From contig JAUZOA010000059.1 in the NCBI GenBank assembly GCA_030706685.1, positions 1 to 35,695 on the forward strand: 35,695 bases of DNA, written 5' to 3'. This DNA comes from Bacteroidota bacterium. Its GTDB lineage: Bacteria; Bacteroidota; Bacteroidia; Chitinophagales; Chitinophagaceae. Position numbers and translations under genes: made by a program. The notes beneath the pieces were generated by a model. It made no database searches. It saw nothing but the letters and a program-made list of their open reading frames with translations, and was not told where the DNA came from. Every line of letters begins with the position of its first letter. Positions within the stretch are counted from its first letter, which is position 1. Positions 1 through 8,215 of this stretch are shown here, in pieces.

Positions 1-276
1 TTTAAAAAGAGCCTCTATTTCTTTGGCTACATCATCAAGCTGATGGACGCCGAGAGCCATACTCATTCTTTTTTCACTGCCATAAGCATTCATGAGTACA
101 GGAAAATCATAACCTGTATTCTCAAACAGCAGGGCTTTACCCCCGTTACCTGATTTGCTTACGCGGTCTGCTATCTCTGCCATTTCCAGCTTTGGATTCA
201 CATATGTCTTTATTCGAACCAGTTCGCCGGCTTTTTCCAACGCTTCAATAAATTCCTGTTGATTCCTGTAAGCCAT
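1..276 (-). CDS. UbiD-family decarboxylase, N-terminal part (runs off the window)
   Basis: The minus-strand frame is open from an ATG at 276 to the window edge and gives 92 residues; the C-terminal part is outside. The start (MAYRNQQEFIEALEKAGEL) and the later stretches LEMAEIADR, LLFEN and LMNAYGSEKRMSMALG match the N-terminal region of UbiD decarboxylases. These use prenylated FMN to decarboxylate aromatic acids, for example in ubiquinone or menaquinone synthesis. The substrate cannot be told from this fragment; a quinone role would be the usual guess in Bacteroidota. It lies 52 bases downstream of a small lipoprotein gene on the same strand. The family call is firm. The catalytic residues lie outside the window. 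Confidence 0.85.
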   Translation of the reverse strand, partial: MAYRNQQEFIEALEKAGELVRIKTYVNPKLEMAEIADRVSKSGNGGKALLFENTGYDFPVLMNAYGSEKRMSMALGVHQLDDVAKEIEALFK

Positions 277-328
277 TAGCGGGTGATGTTTTCATTCAAA
301 CAAAACAAAAAGGCAAAGGTTGCAAGGT

Positions 329-679
329 TCAGAGTTTTCCAAAAAAACGGGAGATGTCGAAATAAATATTTTTTTCTTCACCTTCCTTTGTTTTAATCTT
401 CAGGATATCATAATGCTTGTTGCCTTTGCTGTCAAGAGATTGTTTGATAAACGTATAGCCCGGATAATGACTGCGCAGCCATACATACTCAGCATCTACC
501 CCCTCTTTTTCATTATTCTTGTCAATAAAAATCGCTTTATCAAAGGATGAACCATCCTGGGCTCCGCCGGTGGCTGTTATCTCTGCCGAAGAACTTCCCT
601 GGGCCGATGTTGTTTTTTTAGTTGGGGAGCATGCGGTAAGAAAAACAACAAACAGCAGGAAGAGTGTAATTGATTTCAT
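329..679 (-). CDS. small hypothetical lipoprotein
   Basis: The protein has 116 residues. The N-terminus MKSITLFLLFVVFLTACS is a lipoprotein signal with the lipobox LTAC (Cys17), so the mature protein is expected to be membrane-anchored on the periplasmic side. A Ser/Thr/Ala-rich linker (about residues 20-45) leads into a globular part of about 65 residues containing WLRSHYPGY and ending ISRFFGKL. I do not recognise the family. It is followed on the same strand by the UbiD-family gene after 52 bases, but nothing shown connects their functions. Confidence 0.7.
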   Translation of the reverse strand: MKSITLFLLFVVFLTACSPTKKTTSAQGSSSAEITATGGAQDGSSFDKAIFIDKNNEKEGVDAEYVWLRSHYPGYTFIKQSLDSKGNKHYDILKIKTKEGEEKNIYFDISRFFGKL

Positions 680-737
680 AAAATAAATGTTGGTGAAAAT
701 GGTTTCGTTTCCTATGCAATATAGGATTTAACAATAA

Positions 738-766
738 AAAAGCCATTGCAAACGACAATGGCTTTT
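738..766 (-). terminator. stem-loop terminator after the barrel gene at 786
   Basis: AAAAGCCATTG (738-748) and CAATGGCTTTT (756-766) form a perfect 11-base stem with a 7-base loop. It lies just beyond the stop of the minus-strand barrel gene. The A-rich side gives a T tract on the minus strand, as expected for an intrinsic terminator. Confidence 0.8.
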
Positions 767-785
767 ATCCGGAATGTTATCAAAG

Positions 786-1652
786 TTATCTTGGTACAGT
801 CGGGCAGCCAAATCTTTTATTCGTATTACCCGTTCCGCCAAAGAACCCGCCGCTTGCACCCAGGCGATAAGTCAGGTGAATACCGAAGAAATAATACCAG
901 TCTTTCTTTTTATCGCTGCCACGTTGTGACCCTTTAGCTGGATATGCCGGATTCCCGCCCGCTACCTCATCGCCGCGGTAAGACATATCAACGGCTAACT
1001 GTCCTTTCGCGGCAAGCAAATCACCGGGATCAACATAAGTAGTGCTTACATCATCGAGGTAATCGGTAAATAATTTTCGAAGACCCAATTCAAGACCGAT
1101 ACGCAGATTGTCATTAATAGCATACTTAATACCACCACCAAAAGGTATGGCTATTTGCGTCAAAGAATAAGGTTTACGCTGCGGGTAACCCGCCAAACCC
1201 TCTCCTTCTGTGCTCAAAGGTTTTAAATATATCTTGTTGGTGGTGCCGTTAAAAGCATAAGGATTATAATGAAACACGGCGAGCCCTGCAAAAACATAAG
1301 GTGAATAACGGGTATCATACAGGTTAAAAATATAATATTCGCCAAGTGCGCTTAATTCGATGAGTTTGGTTTCAAAAGCGAGGTTGCGTTCTCTCAAAGA
1401 AGGTTTATCGCTAAAACGATCAGCCCCACCCACGACAGTATAAGTCAACCCGCCCCGCAGCATGAACTGGTCGGTCAATTCGTAATTACCAGTAATGCCG
1501 ATAGCGCCATTGGTTACTTTTTTGGGCAAAAATTTATCGGTCAGGTCGCCATTATAAGCAGAGAGACCGCCAAAAACACCGATATGTACGCGTTGTGAGT
1601 GTACTAAGGACGTAATAAACAGGAAAACGAAAAGCACAGGGGTCTTTTTCAT
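786..1652 (-). CDS. outer-membrane beta-barrel protein (DUF6089-like), paralogue 1
   Basis: The 288-residue protein starts with a signal peptide (MKKTPVLFVFLFITSLVHSQ). Alternating short beta strands follow (GVFGGLSAYNGDL, FMLRGGLTYTVVGG, YSPYVFAGLAVFHYNP, GGGIKYAINDNLRIGLELGLR), a pattern typical of 8-12-strand outer-membrane barrels of the DUF6089/porin-like type in Bacteroidota. The C-terminus is unusual in not ending with the barrel: about 20 Gly/Asn-rich residues and a Cys-Pro (RFGCPTVPR) follow the last strand (YFFGIHLTYRL). The protein upstream (1879-2868) is a clear paralogue with the same block order and a similar Cys-Pro tail. No ligand or function can be read from the sequence. Confidence 0.75.
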   Translation of the reverse strand: MKKTPVLFVFLFITSLVHSQRVHIGVFGGLSAYNGDLTDKFLPKKVTNGAIGITGNYELTDQFMLRGGLTYTVVGGADRFSDKPSLRERNLAFETKLIELSALGEYYIFNLYDTRYSPYVFAGLAVFHYNPYAFNGTTNKIYLKPLSTEGEGLAGYPQRKPYSLTQIAIPFGGGIKYAINDNLRIGLELGLRKLFTDYLDDVSTTYVDPGDLLAAKGQLAVDMSYRGDEVAGGNPAYPAKGSQRGSDKKKDWYYFFGIHLTYRLGASGGFFGGTGNTNKRFGCPTVPR

Positions 1653-1878
1653 ATACCTGGATTTTTAGAAGAAGGATACACATGCAAAGTTAAGTGAGCA
1701 GCCATTCCTGTGCCAAATATAAGAACGCGGATCACACGATTAGGATAGATTCGCGCAGGTAAATCGGTGAATAGCCATTTAATCAGCGGCTTCCATGTTC
1801 AATGCTGTCTGCCACACAGCTTTTCCAAACCCAAAAAAACAGTTCCATTACGAAAAGAAGAAACGTATGATGCAATCA

Positions 1879-2868
1879 TTAAAGAAGTTTTCGCGGGCAG
1901 CGCTGCTGGTAGGATTTATTATTCCTGCTGCCGTTAAAGAGATCAGTAAAAGCGCTTAGCTTAATTTCAATATTCAGTCCCGCAAAATAATACCAATCCA
2001 TTTCAGAAGCGGTACCGCGTTGTTCTCCATGGGCCGGGTAGCCGGTTCCTCCGGGTAATTCATTTCCGCGGTAAGCCAGCTCAACAGCCTTGGGTCCCCG
2101 TGCTTGCAGCAATACATTCTTATCCACATAAAATGAACTGACATCATCAAGATAGTCGGTAAATGTTTTTCGCTGGCTGAACTCAAAACCAATATTGATA
2201 TTATTGCTTATGGCATATTTTGCTCCAATACCGAAAGGCAAAGAGAACTGGGTAAGATGATAAGGCTTTTGTGAAGGAAACTGCGGGATACCCTCTCCTT
2301 CCGTACTTAGCGGCTGCAGGTATACTTTTTGGCCTTCGTTATCATAGGTCCAGGGATTGAAGTGGAACACGGCTATACCCGCGTAAACATAAGGCGTGAA
2401 ACGGCTCCTGTTGATATCAAGAAAGGTAAATTCCAGGGCCGCGAAGGCTTCTTTGATGTTGCTGAAAAAGCTGAGGTTTCTTGGTTTCAGGTAATCCCGG
2501 TTGTAGCGGTCGGCTGCTTCAATTTGCCCGATAGTAATACCCGCCCTGGCGGTAAACCAGCGGTTAACAGGCTTTCTTAGCGAAATACCTGTGGCAAAAT
2601 TTGCATGACCGATAGTAAAACTATTGGGGTTCAGGTCGCCCTGGTAATTAATAAGTCCGGTATAAATAACTACCGATGGCTCTTTGGAAAATTCTTCTTC
2701 TTGTGCGAAAACAGGTGAATGGAAAAAAATAAAAAGCAGAAGGGAAATGGGTTTAAGGTATTTCGCCAGTGTCAGATACCCGGGGCAACGCCTTAAGTAA
2801 TTGAAATCGTATTTACGATATGCGGTTTTTTCCCACAACAATAACAATATGATAAAATGTAGAAACAT
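1879..2868 (-). CDS. outer-membrane beta-barrel protein (DUF6089-like), paralogue 2
   Basis: The 329-residue frame shares its order of blocks with the gene at 786-1652: INYQGDLNP, YTPYVYAGIAVFHFNPW or its equivalent, PLSTEGEG, KPYHLTQFSLPFG, YLDDVSSFYVD, AYRGNELPGG and DWYYFAGL. A typical signal peptide (YLKPISLLLFIFFHSPVFAQ) ends near residue 56, preceded by about 35 extra residues. The only ATG in frame is at 2868, immediately after the stop of the epimerase (TAAATG), which suggests translational coupling. The real start could instead be a non-standard codon nearer the signal peptide. The protein ends with a Cys-Pro tail (RCPRKLL). The family call is good; the start is uncertain. Confidence 0.72.
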   Translation of the reverse strand: MFLHFIILLLLWEKTAYRKYDFNYLRRCPGYLTLAKYLKPISLLLFIFFHSPVFAQEEEFSKEPSVVIYTGLINYQGDLNPNSFTIGHANFATGISLRKPVNRWFTARAGITIGQIEAADRYNRDYLKPRNLSFFSNIKEAFAALEFTFLDINRSRFTPYVYAGIAVFHFNPWTYDNEGQKVYLQPLSTEGEGIPQFPSQKPYHLTQFSLPFGIGAKYAISNNINIGFEFSQRKTFTDYLDDVSSFYVDKNVLLQARGPKAVELAYRGNELPGGTGYPAHGEQRGTASEMDWYYFAGLNIEIKLSAFTDLFNGSRNNKSYQQRCPRKLL

Positions 2869-3894
2869 TTACTTCTGGAATAATCCGGTATAGCTGATGC
2901 CCAGTCCGGGAGCATCGCTATAAATGATTTTTCCATAGTCATATTGAATTCCGGTGGCCACATCTTCTTCCAATAGCAAAGGGCCATCCATGTCTACGAA
3001 GTCGATAAAGGGTAATAAATGGGCAACAGCAGCAGAGCCCACAGTGGATTCATTCATGCAGCCGATCATTACTTTCATATCCAGTTCCCTCGCCCGTTCA
3101 ATCATCCTGAGGGCCGGGGTAATGCCGCTGCATTTCGTCAGCTTGATATTAATGCCGTGGAAATGATCTTTACATTTTTCCACGTCGTTTTCAAAGACAC
3201 AGGCTTCGTCAGCAAATAAAGGTAATGAAGATTCTTTATATAATACAGCCATTCCTGTCCAGTCATCTTTTGCCAGCGGCTGTTCGACAAACTCCACTCC
3301 CAGTTCCTTTAACTGCGGAATAAGGTTTAATGCAGTCTCAAGATCCCAGCCTGCATTGGCATCCACTCTTAAAATACTGTCAGTATTTTGCCTCAAGGCC
3401 CTTACTATGGCGATATCATCCGGGGTACCCACTTTTATTTTATAAATGGGCCAGGGTTTCTCTTTCAATTTGGCGACCATTTTATCAATACTGTCAATGC
3501 CGATAGTATAATCGGTCACCGGGTTTCTTGAAATATCGCCATTCCAGAGTTCGTAGAGTTTTTTCTTTTTTAGCTTGCCAAATATATCCCAGGCAGCTAT
3601 ATCCAGCGCGCAGACCAAAAAATGGTTTTGCGGTAATAGATGATGGAGATAATGCCAGTACCGTTCTGGTTCTGTAAAAGCGAATTTTTCTATAAAGCTT
3701 TTCTTACTTTCCAGGTCCTCTATCATCTTCTCCACCGGGATATGATAATAAGCAATAGCGGGCGCTTCGCCATATCCTTTGATACCCAGATGTTCCAGTT
3801 CTACAATCAGTGTGGGCTGGTGTGTCTTTGTTCCTTTGGAAATGGTGAAAGGATGACGGAATTTGAGGTTGTAAGGAAAGTAATTAATCTTCAT
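2869..3894 (-). CDS. dipeptide epimerase (L-Ala-D/L-Glu epimerase type, enolase superfamily)
   Basis: The 341-residue protein has the enolase-superfamily layout: an N-terminal capping domain (1 to about 120) and a TIM barrel. The muconate-lactonizing-enzyme subgroup pattern is complete: K-x-K (Lys152, Lys154), metal ligands Asp178 (RVDANAGW), Glu204 (VEQPL) and Asp229 (FADEAC), and the second catalytic Lys251 (NIKLTKCSG). A DxD motif at 301-303 near the C-terminus is typical of dipeptide epimerases, which invert the second residue of dipeptides such as L-Ala-D-Glu from murein recycling. It lies 43 bases after the glucanotransferase and runs directly into the barrel gene, so the three may form one transcript. 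The exact dipeptide preference is not determined. Confidence 0.88.
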   Translation of the reverse strand: MKINYFPYNLKFRHPFTISKGTKTHQPTLIVELEHLGIKGYGEAPAIAYYHIPVEKMIEDLESKKSFIEKFAFTEPERYWHYLHHLLPQNHFLVCALDIAAWDIFGKLKKKKLYELWNGDISRNPVTDYTIGIDSIDKMVAKLKEKPWPIYKIKVGTPDDIAIVRALRQNTDSILRVDANAGWDLETALNLIPQLKELGVEFVEQPLAKDDWTGMAVLYKESSLPLFADEACVFENDVEKCKDHFHGINIKLTKCSGITPALRMIERARELDMKVMIGCMNESTVGSAAVAHLLPFIDFVDMDGPLLLEEDVATGIQYDYGKIIYSDAPGLGISYTGLFQK

Positions 3895-3937
3895 AGTTAA
3901 TTTTCTGGCCAGCAGCTAATCGCTGTCAGCCGTTAGA

Positions 3938-6640
3938 TCATCTTCCGCTATTCATGACATACTCGCTCAACTCCTTATTGAATTCATTTTGTTTGACCAG
4001 TTCTTCCAGCGGGATATGCATGCGGTATTGCCAGTAGTGCTTGGGGATGGCCGGGTTATTGATCCTTTCCTCCTGCGGGTTTTCACGCCGGATCGTTTCG
4101 CTCATGCCTAATATGTCCTGCAACTGGAAAATGCTCCACATAGCCGGCGAATACAGGTGTTGGAGAACGATAGCCCGATTGATCCAGGATTCACAGAAAT
4201 AAGGCGCATCGCCCCATTGCCCCAGCACATTATTATAAAAATGTTGTGTTTTTTCACGGTTCTCTTCCCACCAGCCGCGAATAGTGCTCATATCATGTGT
4301 AGAAGGAGTAACGACTGACATATAAGGCGCCTGATCCGGGTAGGAAAATTCTTTATTCAGATCCTTGGGCATACGTTGTATTTCCAGGCTTAGAATCCCG
4401 AGTTGTTTCATTACATCCGGTACACAATGCGGCACCATGCCAAGATCTTCACCGCAGATCAGCATATTGGTCGAGCTTTTCAATTGCGGCAATTTCTGCA
4501 TCGCCTCTTTTTTCCAGAAATCATCCTGGCGACGGAAGAAATAATTAATATAAAGCGCTTTCAGTTTTTGCTGAATATGCGGAATCAGGTATTTAAAAGA
4601 AGTTGTTTTCTCCATGGAAATACGGAAATGAAATTCCTGTCCTCTCGACCCTTCCTGCTCGAAGAATATCACATTGGAGATAAGATCATACAGGCCGAGC
4701 TTTAATCTTTCATTGCAGGCCGATTCGGGTAATGCCGCGAAATAAGATTCAACTTGTCTTTGTGTGGAATATTCGGGCAACAGGTCATACCCGGAGAATT
4801 GATTGGCCGTAAGGAATTGCGATTTCACTGTTTCAGCGTAATCGGTTCCAAAAACTTCATTTACTATAGTATCATTTATAAAGGGCTTGCAAAAACGCCG
4901 GTCGTCGAACCAGATACCATTCTCTCCAAATTCAACAAAATGTACGGGCAGGCAGGGCACAAACCGCCCCATGATTCCCTGGACTGCATGAGAGGGAATG
5001 GTCCAGATACGAAAGAAGCCAAGTATATGATCAATGCGGAATGCATCGAAATAGTAGCTCATCTGTTCAAACCGTTGTTTCCACCAGCCAAACCCGTCTT
5101 CCTGCATCTTTTTCCAGTTATACGTTGGAAAGCCCCAGTTTTGGCCGATCGCGGTAAAATCATCCGGCGGCGCACCGGCCTGCGCATCCATATTATAGAG
5201 TTCCGGCGCTACCCATGCATCACAACCATAGCGATAAATGCCAATAGGAATATCACCTTTTAATACAATTCCTTTCTTATGTGCATAATCGGTAGCTTCT
5301 TTAAGCTGGAGATGAAGATGGAACTGTACAAAACAATAAAAACAAACTTGCTTTTGCGCGGCAGATTTAGAAGAAAAAAATCTTTCAATTTCCTCTTTTA
5401 CATACACCCCATGCGTCTTCCACTCTTCATAATGAGATGTTCCGTATTTATCCCTGAAAAAACAAAAGGCGGCATAGGGCTCAAGCCAGTGCTTATTTTC
5501 TTTGAAAAAGTCTTTATAATCGTCTGATTCAAAACAGTCATCGCCCATTACTTCATAAAGTTCTTTGAGCATTTCCATCTTAAACCGGATCACTTCCTCG
5601 TAATCAATGGCAGGCAGGGCATTGAGCTGTTTTTGCTTCTTTCTTAATGCATGGATCTTTTCTTCTTGTTTCTTGCCCGCAACTTTTGCCAGGTTGATGT
5701 ATAAAGGATGCAGGGCAAAGGCAGAGATGGCGGCATAAGGATATGAATCAATCCAGCTATGTGTGGCTATCGTATCGTTGACCGGTAATATCTGTATTAA
5801 CTTAAGCCCGGTTTCTTTTGCCCAGTCGACCAATAATTTAATATCGGCAAACTCGCCTACGCCAAAGCTATTCTTGCTGCGAAGACTAAAAACAGGAATT
5901 GCTACACCGGCCCCTTTCCATGTATTGTTGGGCAAATGAATGAAACCATCATGAAGAATGGTTACTTTATGCTTTACCCCTTCTTCATATACCAGGCGGT
6001 TGTCTCCGCTCTCATATTGAACAAAGCTGTTTTCCTTTGTATTGAAAACGCCGTATTTATAGGCTACAGGAAAATCAGTTCCTGCCATGTTCAACCTGAT
6101 TGACCACCAGTCGCCATCCCTGGATAATAAAACAGGGTCGCCAAGAGACCAATTATGCAATGATTCACTATTGCCGAGCAGGCAAACCACTTCATTTTTC
6201 TTAAGCAAGGGAGCCTTGACTTTAAAAATATGGGTAAAATCCCGGGCAATCTTTGATGGGGCCTTGGGAGCCGGTTGCCGGAGAAGAACGTTATTGAACG
6301 GGGCGGTAAAAAATGAATTTTCATATTCACCGGTATGGTTCCAGGTATCTACGGCTTCTATTTCCTTTACATCTTTCCATGAAAGATCTATCACCCGGTC
6401 GTTGCCCCATTCCCAGATTAGTTCTCCATCTTTGTTTTTGAGAAAATATTTATAGCGGATACCGTTTTTCGGCAGGCTTTTCCGGTCTATTTCTATCCTC
6501 GTATTCCAGAATTCATTATCGAGGTATTCCAACAGCAAAGCATTGGAAGGGTCATCATTTCCCAGTTCATTCACGTTGCCACTGATCCACAAACTTTGAC
6601 CAAATTCTGTATGAAAACGAAGGTAAAACTGAAGCTTCAT
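3938..6640 (-). CDS. malQ: 4-alpha-glucanotransferase (amylomaltase, GH77) with tandem CBM20 domains
   Basis: The 900-residue protein transfers maltodextrin segments between alpha-1,4-glucans. Two starch-binding CBM20-like modules come first (about 1-110, with WISGNVNELGN; about 130-235, with CLLGNSESLHNWSLGDPV), then a GH77 barrel from about residue 250. The predicted catalytic residues are present: nucleophile Asp537 (FRIDHILGF), acid/base Glu731 (CGEDLG) and Asp783 (STHDMS). Length and module order match the DPE2 type known from plants and Bacteroidota, longer than the roughly 500-700-residue MalQ of many bacteria. It is first in a probable minus-strand unit with the dipeptide epimerase. 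No lipoprotein or export signal is seen, so it is probably cytoplasmic and acts in glycogen or maltodextrin turnover. Confidence 0.93.
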   Translation of the reverse strand: MKLQFYLRFHTEFGQSLWISGNVNELGNDDPSNALLLEYLDNEFWNTRIEIDRKSLPKNGIRYKYFLKNKDGELIWEWGNDRVIDLSWKDVKEIEAVDTWNHTGEYENSFFTAPFNNVLLRQPAPKAPSKIARDFTHIFKVKAPLLKKNEVVCLLGNSESLHNWSLGDPVLLSRDGDWWSIRLNMAGTDFPVAYKYGVFNTKENSFVQYESGDNRLVYEEGVKHKVTILHDGFIHLPNNTWKGAGVAIPVFSLRSKNSFGVGEFADIKLLVDWAKETGLKLIQILPVNDTIATHSWIDSYPYAAISAFALHPLYINLAKVAGKKQEEKIHALRKKQKQLNALPAIDYEEVIRFKMEMLKELYEVMGDDCFESDDYKDFFKENKHWLEPYAAFCFFRDKYGTSHYEEWKTHGVYVKEEIERFFSSKSAAQKQVCFYCFVQFHLHLQLKEATDYAHKKGIVLKGDIPIGIYRYGCDAWVAPELYNMDAQAGAPPDDFTAIGQNWGFPTYNWKKMQEDGFGWWKQRFEQMSYYFDAFRIDHILGFFRIWTIPSHAVQGIMGRFVPCLPVHFVEFGENGIWFDDRRFCKPFINDTIVNEVFGTDYAETVKSQFLTANQFSGYDLLPEYSTQRQVESYFAALPESACNERLKLGLYDLISNVIFFEQEGSRGQEFHFRISMEKTTSFKYLIPHIQQKLKALYINYFFRRQDDFWKKEAMQKLPQLKSSTNMLICGEDLGMVPHCVPDVMKQLGILSLEIQRMPKDLNKEFSYPDQAPYMSVVTPSTHDMSTIRGWWEENREKTQHFYNNVLGQWGDAPYFCESWINRAIVLQHLYSPAMWSIFQLQDILGMSETIRRENPQEERINNPAIPKHYWQYRMHIPLEELVKQNEFNKELSEYVMNSGR

Positions 6641-6768
6641 CGCAATCGTTGGTTCTATTGGTCCATTAAATCTTCGTGTCTAAAATACACATTTCCACGA
6701 AAATATTTAAAAACATGCAAGGTTCGTATTTTTATTTGATATATATCGCTTAAAAATACTATAACTCC

Positions 6769-7299
6769 ATGAATATAAGCTCTAACCGCTGGAAAAAGCT
6801 CTTTCTTTTTTGCCTGGGCCTCAGTTTAGCATCGGCTTTATGCATGAAATGGATGGAATCTGATCTCTGGGTGAACGGTGAAAAATTCAGTATTATGGGC
6901 CTGGAGTTATTCTATGCAAAAGAAAAATTGTTCACAATTTTGTCTAGACTGGATGGGCATGTAAAGATGATTCTCAGCTATCATCTCCACTTTGATTTTG
7001 TTTTCATGGCCGGCGTATATCCTGCTATCACAGCTTTGTGTATGATGGCAAGGGAGAGAGTAAATAATGCAGTGCTGAAAAAGTTTCTTTTTATATTGGC
7101 CGCATTACAATTACTGGCCTGGGCCGCTGATATCAGGGAGAACTTATATCTTTTGAATTGGATGAAGAAACCAGTAATCCGGAATGAATTCAGCCTGTAC
7201 CATTTCATTGTCGCTACCAAATGGGTCATTGCAATAACGGGAGCTCTCCTTTCCACCAGTGTAATGATATTACCAGGGCCTGAAAGAAAATTGAAGTAA
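6769..7299 (+). CDS. hypothetical four-helix membrane protein
   Basis: The 176-residue protein has four likely membrane helices: residues about 9-27 (LFLFCLGLSLASALCM), 70-92 (FDFVFMAGVYPAITALCMM), 100-118 (KKFLFILAALQLLAWAAD) and 143-165 (FIVATKWVIAITGALLSTSVMI). Between helices 3 and 4 is the polar stretch ADIRENLYLLNW, which may be a functional motif. It is transcribed divergently from malQ, sharing an AT-rich gap of about 128 bases. I do not recognise the family, and no enzymatic motif is seen. Confidence 0.7.
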   Translation: MNISSNRWKKLFLFCLGLSLASALCMKWMESDLWVNGEKFSIMGLELFYAKEKLFTILSRLDGHVKMILSYHLHFDFVFMAGVYPAITALCMMARERVNNAVLKKFLFILAALQLLAWAADIRENLYLLNWMKKPVIRNEFSLYHFIVATKWVIAITGALLSTSVMILPGPERKLK

Positions 7300-7329
7300 A
7301 ACTCATTTTTTCTTTTAACGTTGCCTGCT

Positions 7330-7337
7330 TATTTTTG
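7330..7337 (+). promoter_or_regulatory. Bacteroidota -7 promoter box for the 51-residue membrane protein
   Basis: TATTTTTG fits the Bacteroidota -7 consensus TAnnTTTG exactly and lies 25 bases before the ATG at 7363. No clear TTG or TTTG is found at the expected -33 position, where the sequence is T-rich instead. Confidence 0.5.
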
Positions 7338-7362
7338 CACCGCTATTTAAAAAAAATACAAT

Positions 7363-7518
7363 ATGGAGCAACCAAGAAAATACAAAGGAGTTTACTGGCT
7401 TTTATTTTTTGTTTCTGCTGCGGGACTGGCATTTGCTGTTTACAGTCATTGGCCATGGCTGACATTAATTCTTCCGTTCGTGACTACTTCTTTTGTAAAA
7501 GCGCTCGATATTATTTAA
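7363..7518 (+). CDS. 51-residue two-helix membrane protein
   Basis: The ATG at 7363 opens a 51-codon frame ending at TAA 7516-7518. The product begins MEQPRKYKGVYWLLFF and holds two hydrophobic helices (about 11-27 and 31-46) joined by a short SHWPW turn, with a charged, positive N-terminus. It has a Bacteroidota-type -7 box upstream and a strong terminator 26 bases after the stop, so it is a self-contained transcription unit. From memory, similar short proteins with a KYKGVYWLLFF-like start occur in other Bacteroidota; this could not be checked. Function unknown. Confidence 0.75.
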   Translation: MEQPRKYKGVYWLLFFVSAAGLAFAVYSHWPWLTLILPFVTTSFVKALDII

Positions 7519-7543
7519 TTAACTACGCCTATTATTTGTAAAG

Positions 7544-7576
7544 AAACCCGTCCCGCCCTCAGGCGCGACGGGTTTT
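7544..7576 (+). terminator. strong terminator between convergent genes
   Basis: AAACCCGTC-C-CGCC, a CTCA loop and GGCG-C-GACGGGTTT form a stem of about 13 pairs with one C/C mismatch, followed by TTTTATATTATTTTT. Because the gene at 7599 converges on this site and the other side is A-rich, it may work in both directions. Confidence 0.85.
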
Positions 7577-7598
7577 ATATTATTTTTGAAACACCTGC

Positions 7599-8072
7599 TT
7601 ATAAAATGAGAGCCAAAAGGATGAGAACAGCTCCTACACCGGCTCCTATCCATGCCCATTTGATCATATTGGCATCGGTCTTATCTATCAGGTAGACGAT
7701 CAGTACACCGATCAGGCTTAATATCAGGCCAAGCACAAAGCCCGGCAGGTTAAAATCAGATGTATCGACTCCCTTACTCATGGCAACGAGATCGACAGGT
7801 TTTCCTTTCCTGGCCATTCTTTTTACTTTTTGCTGTGCCAGTTTCAGGGATATTTTTTGTGAGAGGCTCATTCTTTTGCCCGTCAGCTCAAAATATTTTT
7901 GAGGGGTAAGCGATAAAAATTCCTGTGTAAGCCTTTCATTCAGGGGATCAGGTTTTGATGCAGCAGGTTCATTCAGAGTAACTATACAGGCTGGCGCAGA
8001 TATAGCGAAGGCAGGTGGCCGCAGGGATAAGAAAGTGATTCCCAGAAGTACAGTTAAAAGTATTTTTTTCAT
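7599..8072 (-). CDS. hypothetical secreted or membrane protein with C-terminal helices
   Basis: Starting at the ATG at 8072 gives 157 residues with a clean signal peptide (MKKILLTVLLGITFLSLRPPAFA). The frame stays open upstream to 8270, but that extension crosses a terminator and lacks a plausible start context. A basic middle region (QKISLKLAQQKVKRMARKGK, about 75-95) is followed by two hydrophobic helices near the C-terminus (LPGFVLGLILSLIGVLIVYLI and WIGAGVGAVLILLALIL) separated by a short charged DKTDANMIK turn. The middle and C-terminal layout resembles small Bacteroidota proteins with a conserved FxxLTGKRMSLxQK motif. That family is known to me only by pattern. Function unknown. Confidence 0.72.
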   Translation of the reverse strand: MKKILLTVLLGITFLSLRPPAFAISAPACIVTLNEPAASKPDPLNERLTQEFLSLTPQKYFELTGKRMSLSQKISLKLAQQKVKRMARKGKPVDLVAMSKGVDTSDFNLPGFVLGLILSLIGVLIVYLIDKTDANMIKWAWIGAGVGAVLILLALIL

Positions 8073-8163
8073 AAGCTGAAAGTTAAAAACTGAAGGTAAG
8101 AAAAATAATAATGTGCCGGATGACGGTATGATGCAGCGGTTACAAACAAGTGTGTATAAAAAA

Positions 8164-8191
8164 AAGCCGCCCGACTTAGTCGGAACGGCTT
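8164..8191 (-). terminator. terminator of the 64-residue protein gene
   Basis: AAGCCG-CCGAC, loop TTA, GTCGG-CGGCTT forms a stem of about 11 pairs with a small internal bulge. On the minus strand it is followed by eight T residues, directly after the stop of the gene at 8216-8410. Confidence 0.8.
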
Positions 8192-8215
8192 GAAAGAAGT
8201 ACGGAAGAAATGGTA

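Noticed and set aside
4754-5263. 169-codon plus-strand frame
   Set aside because: Antisense to malQ, with no domain and no ribosome-binding site.
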